Below the pieces are notes generated by a model. The model was not told the DNA's origin. It saw nothing but the letters and a program-made list of their open reading frames with translations, and ran no database searches. From positions 1 through 64,000 of the forward strand of contig JAFGRK010000018.1 of NCBI GenBank assembly GCA_016935175.1: DNA of 64,000 bases. Reading direction: 5' to 3'. Shown here one piece after another: positions 19,494-28,529 of this stretch; within the stretch, counting starts at the first letter, position 1, and each line of letters starts with the position of its first letter. The stretch is from Candidatus Woesearchaeota archaeon. Lineage in GTDB: Archaea > Nanobdellota > Nanobdellia > Woesearchaeales > SM23-78. The position numbers were made by a program, and so were the translations under genes.

Positions 19494-20420
19494 TTATGCT
19501 TTTCCACACCACTTCTTTAGCTGCTCCCACCTTAAGTCTATGTTATTCTGTATCTGCTCAACAATGTGGGCGTTCTCTGGCTTCATCAAGTGCCTGAACC
19601 TGCCTTGCAGCTTGAGCCACTCAATAATAGGCTTCTTGTTAATCCCAGGGTCATAGTTTAATATCCATGTGTCGTTCTCAATCTCAAACAAAGGCCAAAA
19701 GCAGGTGTCAACAGCCAGCTTGGCAAGCTTGATGCTCTGGCTAGAAGGGTATTTCCATCCCGGCACACAAGGAGAGAGCACATTGATGAATGCAGGGCCT
19801 TTGGCTGCAAAAGCCTTTTCAGACTTCCTTAATAAGTCCATGTAATTATGAGGGCTTGCCTGGGCAACATAAGGTATGTGGTGGGCTGCAACAACTGCAG
19901 TTAATTCTTTTTTGAACTGCTCTTTGCCTTTATGCGCTTTGCCGACAGCAGAAGTATTGGTCCATGCTCCGTAAGGCGTGCTGCTGCTTCTCTGTATTCC
20001 TGTGTTCATGTAGCCCTCATTATCGACGCATACATAGACAAAGTCATGTCCTCTCTCGAGTGCTCCTGAAAGTGATTGCAAGCCGATGTCATATGTGCCT
20101 CCATCTCCGCCAAAAGCCAGGAACTTGATTTCTTTGTTAATCTTGCCTGTCCTTTTCAAAGCCTTATAAGCTGCTTCAACTCCAGTGATGGTTGCTGCTG
20201 CGTTCTCAAAAGCATTATGTATCCAAGGAACTTTCCACGCAGTATAAGGGTAAATTGTTGTGCTGACTTCAAGGCAGCCAGTAGCATTAGACACGACTAT
20301 AGGGTCTTTTGTGCCTCTCATCACAGCTCTTGCTATTATTGGCAAGGCGCAGCCAGGGCAAAGCCTATGCCCAGATGCTAATCTTTCCCCGTCCAATGCT
20401 AGTTCACGTATGTTTGCCAT
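19494..20420 (-). CDS. porB: Pyruvate (2-oxoacid):ferredoxin oxidoreductase beta subunit
   Basis: CPGCALPIIARAV, GDGGTYDIGLQSLSGALERGHDFVYVCVDNEGYMNTG (TPP binding). Confidence 0.94.
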   Translation of the reverse strand: MANIRELALDGERLASGHRLCPGCALPIIARAVMRGTKDPIVVSNATGCLEVSTTIYPYTAWKVPWIHNAFENAAATITGVEAAYKALKRTGKINKEIKFLAFGGDGGTYDIGLQSLSGALERGHDFVYVCVDNEGYMNTGIQRSSSTPYGAWTNTSAVGKAHKGKEQFKKELTAVVAAHHIPYVAQASPHNYMDLLRKSEKAFAAKGPAFINVLSPCVPGWKYPSSQSIKLAKLAVDTCFWPLFEIENDTWILNYDPGINKKPIIEWLKLQGRFRHLMKPENAHIVEQIQNNIDLRWEQLKKWCGKA

Positions 20421-20434
20421 TTTAGTTTTTTTTA

Positions 20435-20460
20435 GGCTGTCCGCCGATTGAGGACCAATA
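20435..20460 (+). repeat. Single block-A copy F3 in the opposite orientation (porA-porB spacer)
   Basis: GGCTGTCCGCCGATTGAGGACCAATA compared with minus-strand F1 CCTGTCCGGCAAATGAGGACCAAAT. Confidence 0.6.
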
Positions 20461-20469
20461 AATTTTTAG

Positions 20470-21660
20470 TTATTCTCTCACTCCTAAATACCTCACAAGC
20501 TCTCCAAGGTTTCCATTCTTAATTTCTTCAAGCTCTGCAAATACTTTCCTTATCTGCTCCAGGTCTAATTCCCTGCCTCCTAGGCCGTAAATGTAGTTGA
20601 TTAGTATTGGCTTGTCTTGTTTTTCTTGCTCGTGGAATGAGCTTCTGACCTCATGGAACAATGGCCCTCCTAGTGCTCCAAAGCTTGCAGCCCTGTCAAG
20701 CACAGCCACAACTTTAGCATGCTTTAGCTTTTCCACAACCTGCTCATTAAGCCAAGGCCTGAACACCCTCATCTTTAATAGTCCAACTTTCTCTCCTTTA
20801 GCTCTTAGCTCGTCAACAATCACTTTGGTGCTTCCTGCGCTGCTGTTAGAGCAGAAAATCACTTTCTCAGCATCATCAAGCATATATCCCTCAAAGAAAT
20901 CATACTCTTTGCCAACTATCTTGCCAAACTCATCAAAGACTTGCCTGATTACCTTCTTGCTGTGTTCCATGGCATCAATCTGCTGGCGCTTGTGCTCAAA
21001 ATAATAGTCAAAAAAGTCAAGAGGGCCATAAGTAACTGGCTTGTCAACATCAAGCAAAGGATAATGAGGCTTGTAAGCTCCTATGAATGCTTTTGCAGTG
21101 GCATCATCAATTATTTCCACTGTCTCAACGCAATGGCTTGTTATGAATCCGTCCTGACATACCATTACTGGCAAGAGCACATCAGGGTGCTCAGCAATCC
21201 TTACTGCCATGAGAGTGTTCTCATAGGCTTCTTCGCCAGTCTCTGAGTAGAGCTGTATCCATCCGCTGTCCCTGCATCCCATGCTGTCTGAATGGTCGCA
21301 GTGGATGTTGATCGGGCCGCTAAGAGCACGATTGACAACGTTCATGACAATAGGAAGCCTTGTGCCAGAGGCAATATAGACTATTTCCCACATCAAAGCC
21401 AAGCCATTAGCGCTTGTGGCGGTCATAGCCCTTGCGCCTGCTGCGCTTGCGCCAACGCACGCGCTCATAGCGCTATGCTCAGACTCAACAGTCACTAGCT
21501 CAGTATCAACCTCTCCGTCAGCAACAAACTGTGAGAAATTATGCATTATCTCAGTCTGCGGAGTAATAGGATAAGCAGCTACAACGTCAGGGTTCACCTG
21601 CTTCATAGCCTCTGCAGTACACTCTGCTCCTGTCATTGCGCGTTTTGTCTTGGTTACCAT
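20470..21660 (-). CDS. porA: Pyruvate:ferredoxin oxidoreductase alpha subunit
   Basis: AAYPITPQTEIMHNFSQF, TVESEHSAMSACVGASAAGARAMTATSANGLALMWE; likely start MVTKTKRAMTG at 21660 (ORF opens at 21750). Confidence 0.94.
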   Translation of the reverse strand: MVTKTKRAMTGAECTAEAMKQVNPDVVAAYPITPQTEIMHNFSQFVADGEVDTELVTVESEHSAMSACVGASAAGARAMTATSANGLALMWEIVYIASGTRLPIVMNVVNRALSGPINIHCDHSDSMGCRDSGWIQLYSETGEEAYENTLMAVRIAEHPDVLLPVMVCQDGFITSHCVETVEIIDDATAKAFIGAYKPHYPLLDVDKPVTYGPLDFFDYYFEHKRQQIDAMEHSKKVIRQVFDEFGKIVGKEYDFFEGYMLDDAEKVIFCSNSSAGSTKVIVDELRAKGEKVGLLKMRVFRPWLNEQVVEKLKHAKVVAVLDRAASFGALGGPLFHEVRSSFHEQEKQDKPILINYIYGLGGRELDLEQIRKVFAELEEIKNGNLGELVRYLGVRE

Positions 21661-21667
21661 TTTTTTA

Positions 21668-21764
21668 TTTCCCCTGGAGGGCAAATAATCTCTTTCTTTT
21701 TTAAGTAATTTTTTTCCCTTAATCAAGCATGAACATGATTTGGTCCTCATTTGCCGGACAGGCT
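21668..21764 (-). repeat. Two-block intercistronic element F1 (porD-porA spacer)
   Basis: Minus strand: CCTGTCCGGCAAATGAGGACCAAATCAT ... ATTATTTGCCCTCCAGGGGAAA. Confidence 0.7.
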
Positions 21765-22178
21765 TCAGTCCTTGAACTCATTCTCCTCATGCATCTCTAT
21801 TGCCTTGAACGGGCATTCTGAGGCGCATATGCCGCAACCCTTGCAAAAGTCAAGGTTAAAGCCCCCGAAGTTGCCAAGGTTAGGCTTGTCGCTCACTCCC
21901 TTATGCCCCTTGTTAGGATCATTCACCCCGCCTACTTTTATGGCTGAGTCAGGGCAGAGCATCCAGCAAATCATGCAATTAGTGCATAGCTCTGGCTTAT
22001 GAACAGGCCTAAATGTCCTCCAGGCCCCTGTCTTGTAGCCTACGCTGTTGCCTGGCTCAAGGATTTTCCCTCCAATAGGTATATCTTTCCAGCCTTTCAG
22101 CTTTTTTTCCCCTTGCCCTTTAGCTTCTTGGCTTTTAGCTGCTTCTTCTTTTTTAGCCTCTTCACTTTCATTGCTCAT
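21765..22178 (-). CDS. porD: Pyruvate:ferredoxin oxidoreductase delta (ferredoxin) subunit
   Basis: CTNCMICWMLCPDSAI and CKGCGICASECPFKAI. Confidence 0.92.
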   Translation of the reverse strand: MSNESEEAKKEEAAKSQEAKGQGEKKLKGWKDIPIGGKILEPGNSVGYKTGAWRTFRPVHKPELCTNCMICWMLCPDSAIKVGGVNDPNKGHKGVSDKPNLGNFGGFNLDFCKGCGICASECPFKAIEMHEENEFKD

Positions 22179-22747
22179 AGCTTTACCTCATTATAAGCCC
22201 TGACAAATGCATTGATGTTCTTGTCAGCTATGTCCTTGCCAAGGTCGTGAACAAAATGATCGTACAAATGCTTTTTTAGCTCTTCATAATCAACAATATT
22301 AGTGGCTTTCTCTATTGCTCCAAGCATTGCAGTGTTGGTTATGGGCTTTCCTAGCTCTTCCAGAGCTATCTTGACAGCATCCAATACCACAATCCTTCCT
22401 TTGAAGCCTGTGAGCTGCCTGACATCTTCAACTCCTTGGCTGGTGTTGGCTATCAATACCCCGTTCTGCTCATCCAAGCCTTCAGCTACACGTATGCTTT
22501 TCAAAAGCGTAGGGTCAAAAACCGCAACCAAGTCAGGGTTGGTGACTCCTGTGTGCAATAGGATTTTCTTGTCGCTTATGCGCGTGAAGGCTTTCATAGG
22601 GGCTCCTTGCCTTTCTGCGCCGTACTCAGGAAAGCTTTGCACATACTTGCCTGATTCCATGGCTGCCTCTGCAAGCACAGCAGCAGCAGTCTTGGCTCCC
22701 TGGCCACCTCTGCCGTGGAGCCTTATCTCAAAGATGTCCTTTGGCAT
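22175..22747 (-). CDS. porC: Pyruvate:ferredoxin oxidoreductase gamma subunit
   Basis: EIRLHGRGGQGAKTAAAVLAEAAMESGKYVQSFPEYGAERQGAP; 4-bp overlap with porD. Confidence 0.93.
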   Translation of the reverse strand: MPKDIFEIRLHGRGGQGAKTAAAVLAEAAMESGKYVQSFPEYGAERQGAPMKAFTRISDKKILLHTGVTNPDLVAVFDPTLLKSIRVAEGLDEQNGVLIANTSQGVEDVRQLTGFKGRIVVLDAVKIALEELGKPITNTAMLGAIEKATNIVDYEELKKHLYDHFVHDLGKDIADKNINAFVRAYNEVKL

Positions 22748-22828
22748 AGGAAAAAATAATGGCTTAATACTTTATATGTTTTTCGCATAGAACTTCCATA
22801 TTTTCACATGGTTATGATTTTCAAAAGA

Positions 22829-22836
22829 TTTATATA
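22829..22836 (+). promoter_or_regulatory. Archaeal TATA box (TTTATATA) upstream of ppsA
   Basis: Motif match about 80 nt upstream of GTG start at 22915. Confidence 0.6.
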
Positions 22837-22914
22837 CTTTCAAGATTAAGGGCTTTTCATTAGAGAAAATCATATTTAATTGGTGAGATCCAGATAAAAA
22901 GAGGTGAGTATTGA

Positions 22915-25338
22915 GTGGTAGATAAGCATAATGCTTTTGTTCTGTGGTTTGACCAGATAGGCATTGATGATGTTAAATATGTTGGCGGCAAGAATGCCAG
23001 CCTTGGGGAGATGTACACCCACCTGACTCATCGGGGAGTGTCTGTGCCTAATGGTTTTGCAATAACTGCCAAGGCTTATTTCTACCTCCTGGAAAAAGCA
23101 GGAGTTATGAGTGAGATGAAAGAATTGTTGTCAGGGCTTAACACCAGGAACATCCAACAGCTGCAAAAGACAGGCCACAGGGTCAGGGAATTGATAAGGA
23201 CTGCAGAGATACCTCATGACTTGAGAAAGCAGATATACGAGGCTTACCGGGACCTTTGCGGGGCTTATAGCAAGGACCGCTCTGACATTGATGTGGCTGT
23301 GAGGAGCAGCGCAACAGCAGAGGATTTGCCTGATGCCAGCTTTGCAGGCCAGCAAGAGACTTACCTCAACATAAGGGGGGAGGAGCAATTGCTTGATGCC
23401 TGCAAAAAATGCTTTGCCAGCCTATTCACCAATAGGGCTATCAGCTACAGGCAGGACAAGGGATTTGACCATTTCAAGATAGGCCTCAGCATCGGGGTTC
23501 AGAAGATGGTTCGCTCTGACAAGGCATGCTCTGGGGTGATGTTCACCATTGACACAGAGACCGGTTTTAGGGATGTCATCATAATCAATGGCTCATACGG
23601 CTTAGGGGAGAACATTGTCCAAGGAGTGGTTAATCCTGATGAGTTCATGGTCTTCAAGCCCACGCTTAAGCATGGCTTCAAGTCTATCATCAACAAGAAG
23701 CTTGGCTCTAAAGAGATAAAGATGATTTATGATACTCATGGCAACAAGAGCACCCGCAACATACAGGTGCCTATTAATGAGAGGAAGAAATTTGTCCTCA
23801 CAGATGATGAGATTGCCACCCTAGCCCACTGGGGGTGCATAATAGAGGAGCATTATTCCAGGAAGGCAGACAAGCATAAGCCCATGGACATTGAATGGGC
23901 AAAGGATGGCGTGACCAAGCAATTATTCATTGTGCAGGCAAGGCCAGAGACCGTGCACTCACAAAAAGACATGACCAAGCTAATCAAGTACGTGCTAAAA
24001 GAGCAAGGCCCAATGATAATCAACGGCGAGTCAGTAGGCAATAGGATTGGCAGCGGAAGGGTAAGGGTCATAGAGAATGTTTCTAACATCAACAAGTTCA
24101 AGGAAGGAGAAGTCCTTGTGACTGACATGACAGACCCTGACTGGGAGCCTATAATGAAGATAGCCAGCGCCATTGTGACTAACAGGGGCGGCAGGACTTG
24201 CCATGCAGCCATCATCTCCCGTGAGCTAGGCATACCTTGCGTTGTTGGCACAGAAAAAGCCACAGAAGTAATCAAGGACAAGCAAGAAGTCACTGTTGAC
24301 TGCAGCCAAGGGGAAGAAGGGTTTATCTACCAAGGCTTGCTCAAGTTCGAGATAGAAGAGCTGGACATAGGCTCATTACCCACGACTAAGACCAAGATCA
24401 TGATGAACATAGCAGACCCATTGCAAGCCTTCAAGGAGAGCTTTATCCCTAATGACGGGGTGGGGTTGGCAAGGGAGGAGTTCATCATCAACTCAGAGAT
24501 CAAGATACACCCTCTCGCATTGCTGAAGTTCAGCAAGATAAAGGATGAGAAATTAAAGAACAAGATAAATATGCTTACTAACGGCTATGCTAACAAGGAA
24601 GACTTCTTCATCAACAGGCTGGCAAGAGGCATAGGAATGATAGCAGCCTCATTCTACCCTAAGCCAGTCATTGTCAGGATGAGCGACTTCAAGAGCAATG
24701 AGTACGCCAACCTGATAGGGGGGAAACTTTTTGAGCCAGTAGAAGATAACCCGATGATTGGCTGGAGGGGAGCCTCAAGGTACTACAGCGAGGACTATAG
24801 GGAAGCATTTGCGCTTGAATGCAGGGCAATACTCAAGGCAAGGGATGAGTTCGGTCTGAAGAACATAAAAGTGATGATACCCTTCTGTAGGACTATTGAT
24901 GAAGCCCAGAAAGTGATACAAGTCATGCACGAATCAGGCTTGAAGCAGAAAGAGCACGGTCTTGAGGTTTATGCCATGTGCGAGATACCTAGCAACGTCA
25001 TAATGGCAGAAGAGTTCCTTGACATTTTTGACGGCTTCTCAATAGGCAGCAATGACCTGACGCAATTGACACTAGGGTTGGACAGGGACTCTGAGCTGGT
25101 AAAAGACATCTATGATGAGAGGAATGAGGCAGTCAAGAAGCTAATAAGGCAAGTCATTGAGATTGCGAACAGGAAAGGCAAGTACATAGGCTTGTGCGGC
25201 CAGGCTCCGTCAGACTTCGAGGACTTTGCAGAGTTCCTGGTAGAGGCAGGCATCCACAGCATCAGCCTAAACCCAGACACAGTAATCAAGACCACACTCA
25301 AGATTGCTGAGAAGGAAAGCCAATTAGGGATAAGGTAA
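22915..25338 (+). CDS. ppsA: Phosphoenolpyruvate synthase
   Basis: VGGKNASLGEMY, VRSSATAEDLPDASFAGQQETYLN, GGRTCHAAIISRELGIPCVVG, GSNDLTQLTLGLDRDS. Confidence 0.97.
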   Translation: MVDKHNAFVLWFDQIGIDDVKYVGGKNASLGEMYTHLTHRGVSVPNGFAITAKAYFYLLEKAGVMSEMKELLSGLNTRNIQQLQKTGHRVRELIRTAEIPHDLRKQIYEAYRDLCGAYSKDRSDIDVAVRSSATAEDLPDASFAGQQETYLNIRGEEQLLDACKKCFASLFTNRAISYRQDKGFDHFKIGLSIGVQKMVRSDKACSGVMFTIDTETGFRDVIIINGSYGLGENIVQGVVNPDEFMVFKPTLKHGFKSIINKKLGSKEIKMIYDTHGNKSTRNIQVPINERKKFVLTDDEIATLAHWGCIIEEHYSRKADKHKPMDIEWAKDGVTKQLFIVQARPETVHSQKDMTKLIKYVLKEQGPMIINGESVGNRIGSGRVRVIENVSNINKFKEGEVLVTDMTDPDWEPIMKIASAIVTNRGGRTCHAAIISRELGIPCVVGTEKATEVIKDKQEVTVDCSQGEEGFIYQGLLKFEIEELDIGSLPTTKTKIMMNIADPLQAFKESFIPNDGVGLAREEFIINSEIKIHPLALLKFSKIKDEKLKNKINMLTNGYANKEDFFINRLARGIGMIAASFYPKPVIVRMSDFKSNEYANLIGGKLFEPVEDNPMIGWRGASRYYSEDYREAFALECRAILKARDEFGLKNIKVMIPFCRTIDEAQKVIQVMHESGLKQKEHGLEVYAMCEIPSNVIMAEEFLDIFDGFSIGSNDLTQLTLGLDRDSELVKDIYDERNEAVKKLIRQVIEIANRKGKYIGLCGQAPSDFEDFAEFLVEAGIHSISLNPDTVIKTTLKIAEKESQLGIR

Positions 25339-25388
25339 GAATTCTTTTTTTCAATAATTATTTAAATAACTTGAAAAACTGATAAGGC

Positions 25389-25601
25389 ATGCCTATAAAA
25401 ATAGATTATGAGAAATGCTGTTGGAAAGATAGCAAGTGCACTAGCTGCTGCTGCGGCGGAAAGACCTGCAATGGCTGCGTAGAAGCCTGCCCTACTGGAG
25501 CGATGACTCGCGGCAAAAAGGTTGAATATGACCAGTCATTATGCACTGATTGCCAAGCTTGCATAGCAGCCTGCAGCCATGAAGCTATTTCTTTAGCTTG
25601 A
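25389..25601 (+). CDS. Small ferredoxin-like 4Fe-4S protein with extra N-terminal cysteines
   Basis: CNGCVEACPTGA and CTDCQACIAACSHEAIS; additional CCWKDSKCTSCCCGG. Confidence 0.85.
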   Translation: MPIKIDYEKCCWKDSKCTSCCCGGKTCNGCVEACPTGAMTRGKKVEYDQSLCTDCQACIAACSHEAISLA

Positions 25602-25644
25602 AGAAATATGATGAAGAAAAAATAAAAATTTTAAGCTAAACAAT

Positions 25645-27180
25645 TTAAGGGCATTCTCCCCTGAAGTAAGCCCATTCCTCGCACTCAACCCCGTTAGGAA
25701 GGATGCACATCCCTATCTGGCCCTCATTCTCATAGTCATCCCTTAGCTCAAGAGTGCCTCCTTGCTCTACGCAATAAGCAGAGGCGGGGTTGGCTAGTTG
25801 GGTTGAGCCTGTGCTTCCAGGGCTAGTGCTGCTAGTTTCATCAGTGATTTCTTCATCATTTCCTTCTGAGCCATCAATGGTGTTAGGGCACTCTCCCTCT
25901 GTCCAGTAAACAACTTTTTCGTCAGCGCAAGCAGTGCACTTGTTGCCATAGGTTTGGGCGCAAGGATAAGCTAAGCACTGTATGCTTGAGTCAAACCATC
26001 CGCATACAGGCATGTATTCCTTGGTGCAGGCTTCGGGTCTTGGCTCTGTGCAGTAATTCTTTAAAGTTTCTGCTTCGCATAAGCTGCAAAGCTCCTGATT
26101 CAATTCAAGATTATGTTCGCACATCCTTGCATAGCCGAAGCTGTCTTCACAGAACTCGATGATCGTCTCATAATCGGATTTTCCCTTTCCGATGCAGTCG
26201 GCTGCGCAGTTGCAAGGGGTTTCCAGATCGTCGCACACTCCGTCGCCACAGCGGATGCAAGTTCCAATCGGGTTGCCGCTCATCATTCCCGTACCATAGC
26301 ATTTATCAGCAACAGAGATATCAGTGTCCGTGCCTGATTGCCACTCTGTCAGCCCGTCGCAACAGTGCTCGGGAAATTTGTCCTTATATACCCATGAGAA
26401 ACTCTCCCCTTCCTCTGCACATTTCTTCAATGAGCACTCTCCCTGAACATAGCTGTCTATATTCCTGCTAGCGCATGCAGAGCATTTATTGCCATAAGTA
26501 ACCCCATCATCTCCGCACACAGGCATGTACTCCATTGTGCATATCTCTGCTGCTTTCTCTTCCTCTGTGCACACATGGGCTTCAGGGCATTCTCCCCTGA
26601 AATAAGCCCATTCCTCGCATTCCACGCCCGAGGGAAGGATGCAGTAGCCTACCTGACCTTCAGCTTCATCCCTGATATCCAAGGTACCTCCCTGCTCTTC
26701 ACAGTAGACAGAAGCAGGATTAGGCATGCCTACTCCTCCAGGGCAAGGGAAGAACTCACAGTTATTATAAGGATCCCTTCCGACTGCTGAGCCATCAGGG
26801 CATACCTTAGCATCTTCTGTGCAAGCAATAGCTTCTTCCTTTATCTCCCAATCCCTAAGGCTTACTTGGAATCTTTCCTGGTTGTCATTCCTTTGTAATT
26901 CCACATCAAAGCAACCAACGCACCTTAATGTCTCTACTTCAATAACCGTTACAGGATAGCTAAGGGGTGCGACTGCTATCTTAGCAGCCTTTGCCTGGCT
27001 CTCATCAAGCTCCCAAGACCTGGTGCATGCGCCAATATCAGCATCCCAGCTGTAGCCTGCGCTTTCAATGCATCCGTGCTCGTCCTTGTCATTGCCAACT
27101 ATTGGGCCTGGCTGGTATGTGCAGCCTATTATTGCTATCATTGCTACAATCAATCCTGCAATCAAAAGTTGTGTTTTCAT
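25645..27180 (-). CDS. Putative lipoprotein with two Kazal-type domains and two near-identical DUF333-like repeats
   Basis: Signal with AIIGC lipobox-like motif; CTMEYMPVCGDDGVTYGNKCSACA (Kazal); duplicated PAS(V/A)YC.EQGGTL...GV ECEEWAYFRGECP. Confidence 0.82.
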   Translation of the reverse strand: MKTQLLIAGLIVAMIAIIGCTYQPGPIVGNDKDEHGCIESAGYSWDADIGACTRSWELDESQAKAAKIAVAPLSYPVTVIEVETLRCVGCFDVELQRNDNQERFQVSLRDWEIKEEAIACTEDAKVCPDGSAVGRDPYNNCEFFPCPGGVGMPNPASVYCEEQGGTLDIRDEAEGQVGYCILPSGVECEEWAYFRGECPEAHVCTEEEKAAEICTMEYMPVCGDDGVTYGNKCSACASRNIDSYVQGECSLKKCAEEGESFSWVYKDKFPEHCCDGLTEWQSGTDTDISVADKCYGTGMMSGNPIGTCIRCGDGVCDDLETPCNCAADCIGKGKSDYETIIEFCEDSFGYARMCEHNLELNQELCSLCEAETLKNYCTEPRPEACTKEYMPVCGWFDSSIQCLAYPCAQTYGNKCTACADEKVVYWTEGECPNTIDGSEGNDEEITDETSSTSPGSTGSTQLANPASAYCVEQGGTLELRDDYENEGQIGMCILPNGVECEEWAYFRGECP

Positions 27181-27342
27181 TTGTTTTTCACCTCGCTTTT
27201 ATGCGAAAATATGCTCTTAATAGCATAGTAGGAATTACTAAGTATTTAAATATGTTTTAGTCTACAAACCAAGTTGAAGCTATGATAAGGCTAATTCCGG
27301 GATTTATGCTTAGCTTCAAGCTAGATTGCAACCATATAAACC

Positions 27343-27350
27343 TTTAAATA
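27343..27350 (+). promoter_or_regulatory. TATA box TTTAAATA; spacing suggests a leaderless transcript for the wHTH gene
   Basis: About 27 nt upstream of ATG 27374. Confidence 0.55.
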
Positions 27351-27373
27351 TATGCATATCTTTCTTAACTACC

Positions 27374-28174
27374 ATGGCAAAAGACCCATTTTTACTGGTA
27401 TCATTGGAGGAGAACGAGTCCAAGGCATTGGCGCAAGTTATGAGCAATGACACTGCAAGGAAGATACTTGATTTTTTAAGCAAGGATGAGTCAGCCACAG
27501 AGACAGACATTGCGAATAAATTAAAGGTGCCATTGTCAACAGTGCACTATAATTTACAGGCGCTTGTAAAAGCTAACCTTGTCAAAGCAGAGGAATTCCA
27601 TTATTCTGAAAAAGGAAAGGAAGTATTGCATTATTCTCTTGCCAACAAGCTAATCATAATTGCTCCTAAGAATACTAGGACTGAGAGCTTTAGGGACAAG
27701 CTCAGGGGCATACTGCCCGTAGCACTCATAACCCTGGCTGTAGGAGCAGTAATCCAATTATTGAATAAGTTCATGTTCAGGGCAGGAGAGGCAGGGGCCA
27801 AGCTGATGGCAGCAGCCCCTAGTGCAATGCCAATGGCAGCTGATTATGCAGCCAGAGGCGCAGGAGGAGTTGCAGAGCAGGCAATAGAGAAGGCAGCAGT
27901 GCCAGTGGCAGAGGAAGCAGGGGGCTTGATGATGACTGCAGCAAGCGACTCGGCAGAAATGCTTGTAGAGAATGCTACCAATATAACCCAGAACATCACT
28001 GAGACTGTGGCTGAAGTTGTTAATGAAGTGGCTGAGCCGATAGCCAGGCCAGTCGTGCAGGTAATCCAGCAGACGCCGCCAACCAACATCGCGATGTGGT
28101 TCTTGATAGGCGCAGGATTCACAATTGTGCTCCTAATAATCTGGTATTGGTTTGTGACCAGGAAGAAGGCGTAA
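27374..28174 (+). CDS. Winged-helix (ArsR-like) DNA-binding membrane protein
   Basis: N-terminal wHTH (ILDFLSKDESATETDIANKLKVPLSTVHYNLQALVKANLVK), two TMs; ATG at 27374 (ORF opens 27326). Confidence 0.82.
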   Translation: MAKDPFLLVSLEENESKALAQVMSNDTARKILDFLSKDESATETDIANKLKVPLSTVHYNLQALVKANLVKAEEFHYSEKGKEVLHYSLANKLIIIAPKNTRTESFRDKLRGILPVALITLAVGAVIQLLNKFMFRAGEAGAKLMAAAPSAMPMAADYAARGAGGVAEQAIEKAAVPVAEEAGGLMMTAASDSAEMLVENATNITQNITETVAEVVNEVAEPIARPVVQVIQQTPPTNIAMWFLIGAGFTIVLLIIWYWFVTRKKA

Positions 28175-28257
28175 GTTTTCTGGATTTCTTATCTTTTTTG
28201 CGAAAAATCATAATAGCATTATATTAACCACAGTGTTTCATAATATGTTCAGAAACA

Positions 28258-28290
28258 TTTAAATATACTTCGGTATACTGTGGTATACTA
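28258..28290 (+). promoter_or_regulatory. TA promoter/operator: TTTAAATA box plus direct repeat GGTATACTGTGGTATACTATG abutting the ATG
   Basis: TATA 28258-28265; GGTATACT at 28272 and 28282; ATG at 28290. Confidence 0.6.
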
Positions 28291-28529
28291 TGAGCGACAC
28301 AACCATAAAAGTGCATGACGACACCAAGTCAGAGCTTGACAGCTTCAGGGAATACAAGAATGAGAGCTATGATGAAGTAATCAAGAAAGTGCTTTACATA
28401 GCTAAGAATGTGAAAGACAAGCCTGAGCTGAGCAAGGAGACTGTTGAAGCCATAGAGAAAGCCAGGGAAAGGATAAGAAAAGGGAAGTTTGTCACAGAAG
28501 CCGAAGCACGCAAGAGGCTAGGGCTGTGA
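28290..28529 (+). CDS. Antitoxin (VapB/DUF7557-like)
   Basis: Small acidic/basic protein TTIKVHDDTKSELDSFREYKNESYDEVIKKVL; 4-bp overlap with toxin ORF. Confidence 0.82.
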   Translation: MSDTTIKVHDDTKSELDSFREYKNESYDEVIKKVLYIAKNVKDKPELSKETVEAIEKARERIRKGKFVTEAEARKRLGL

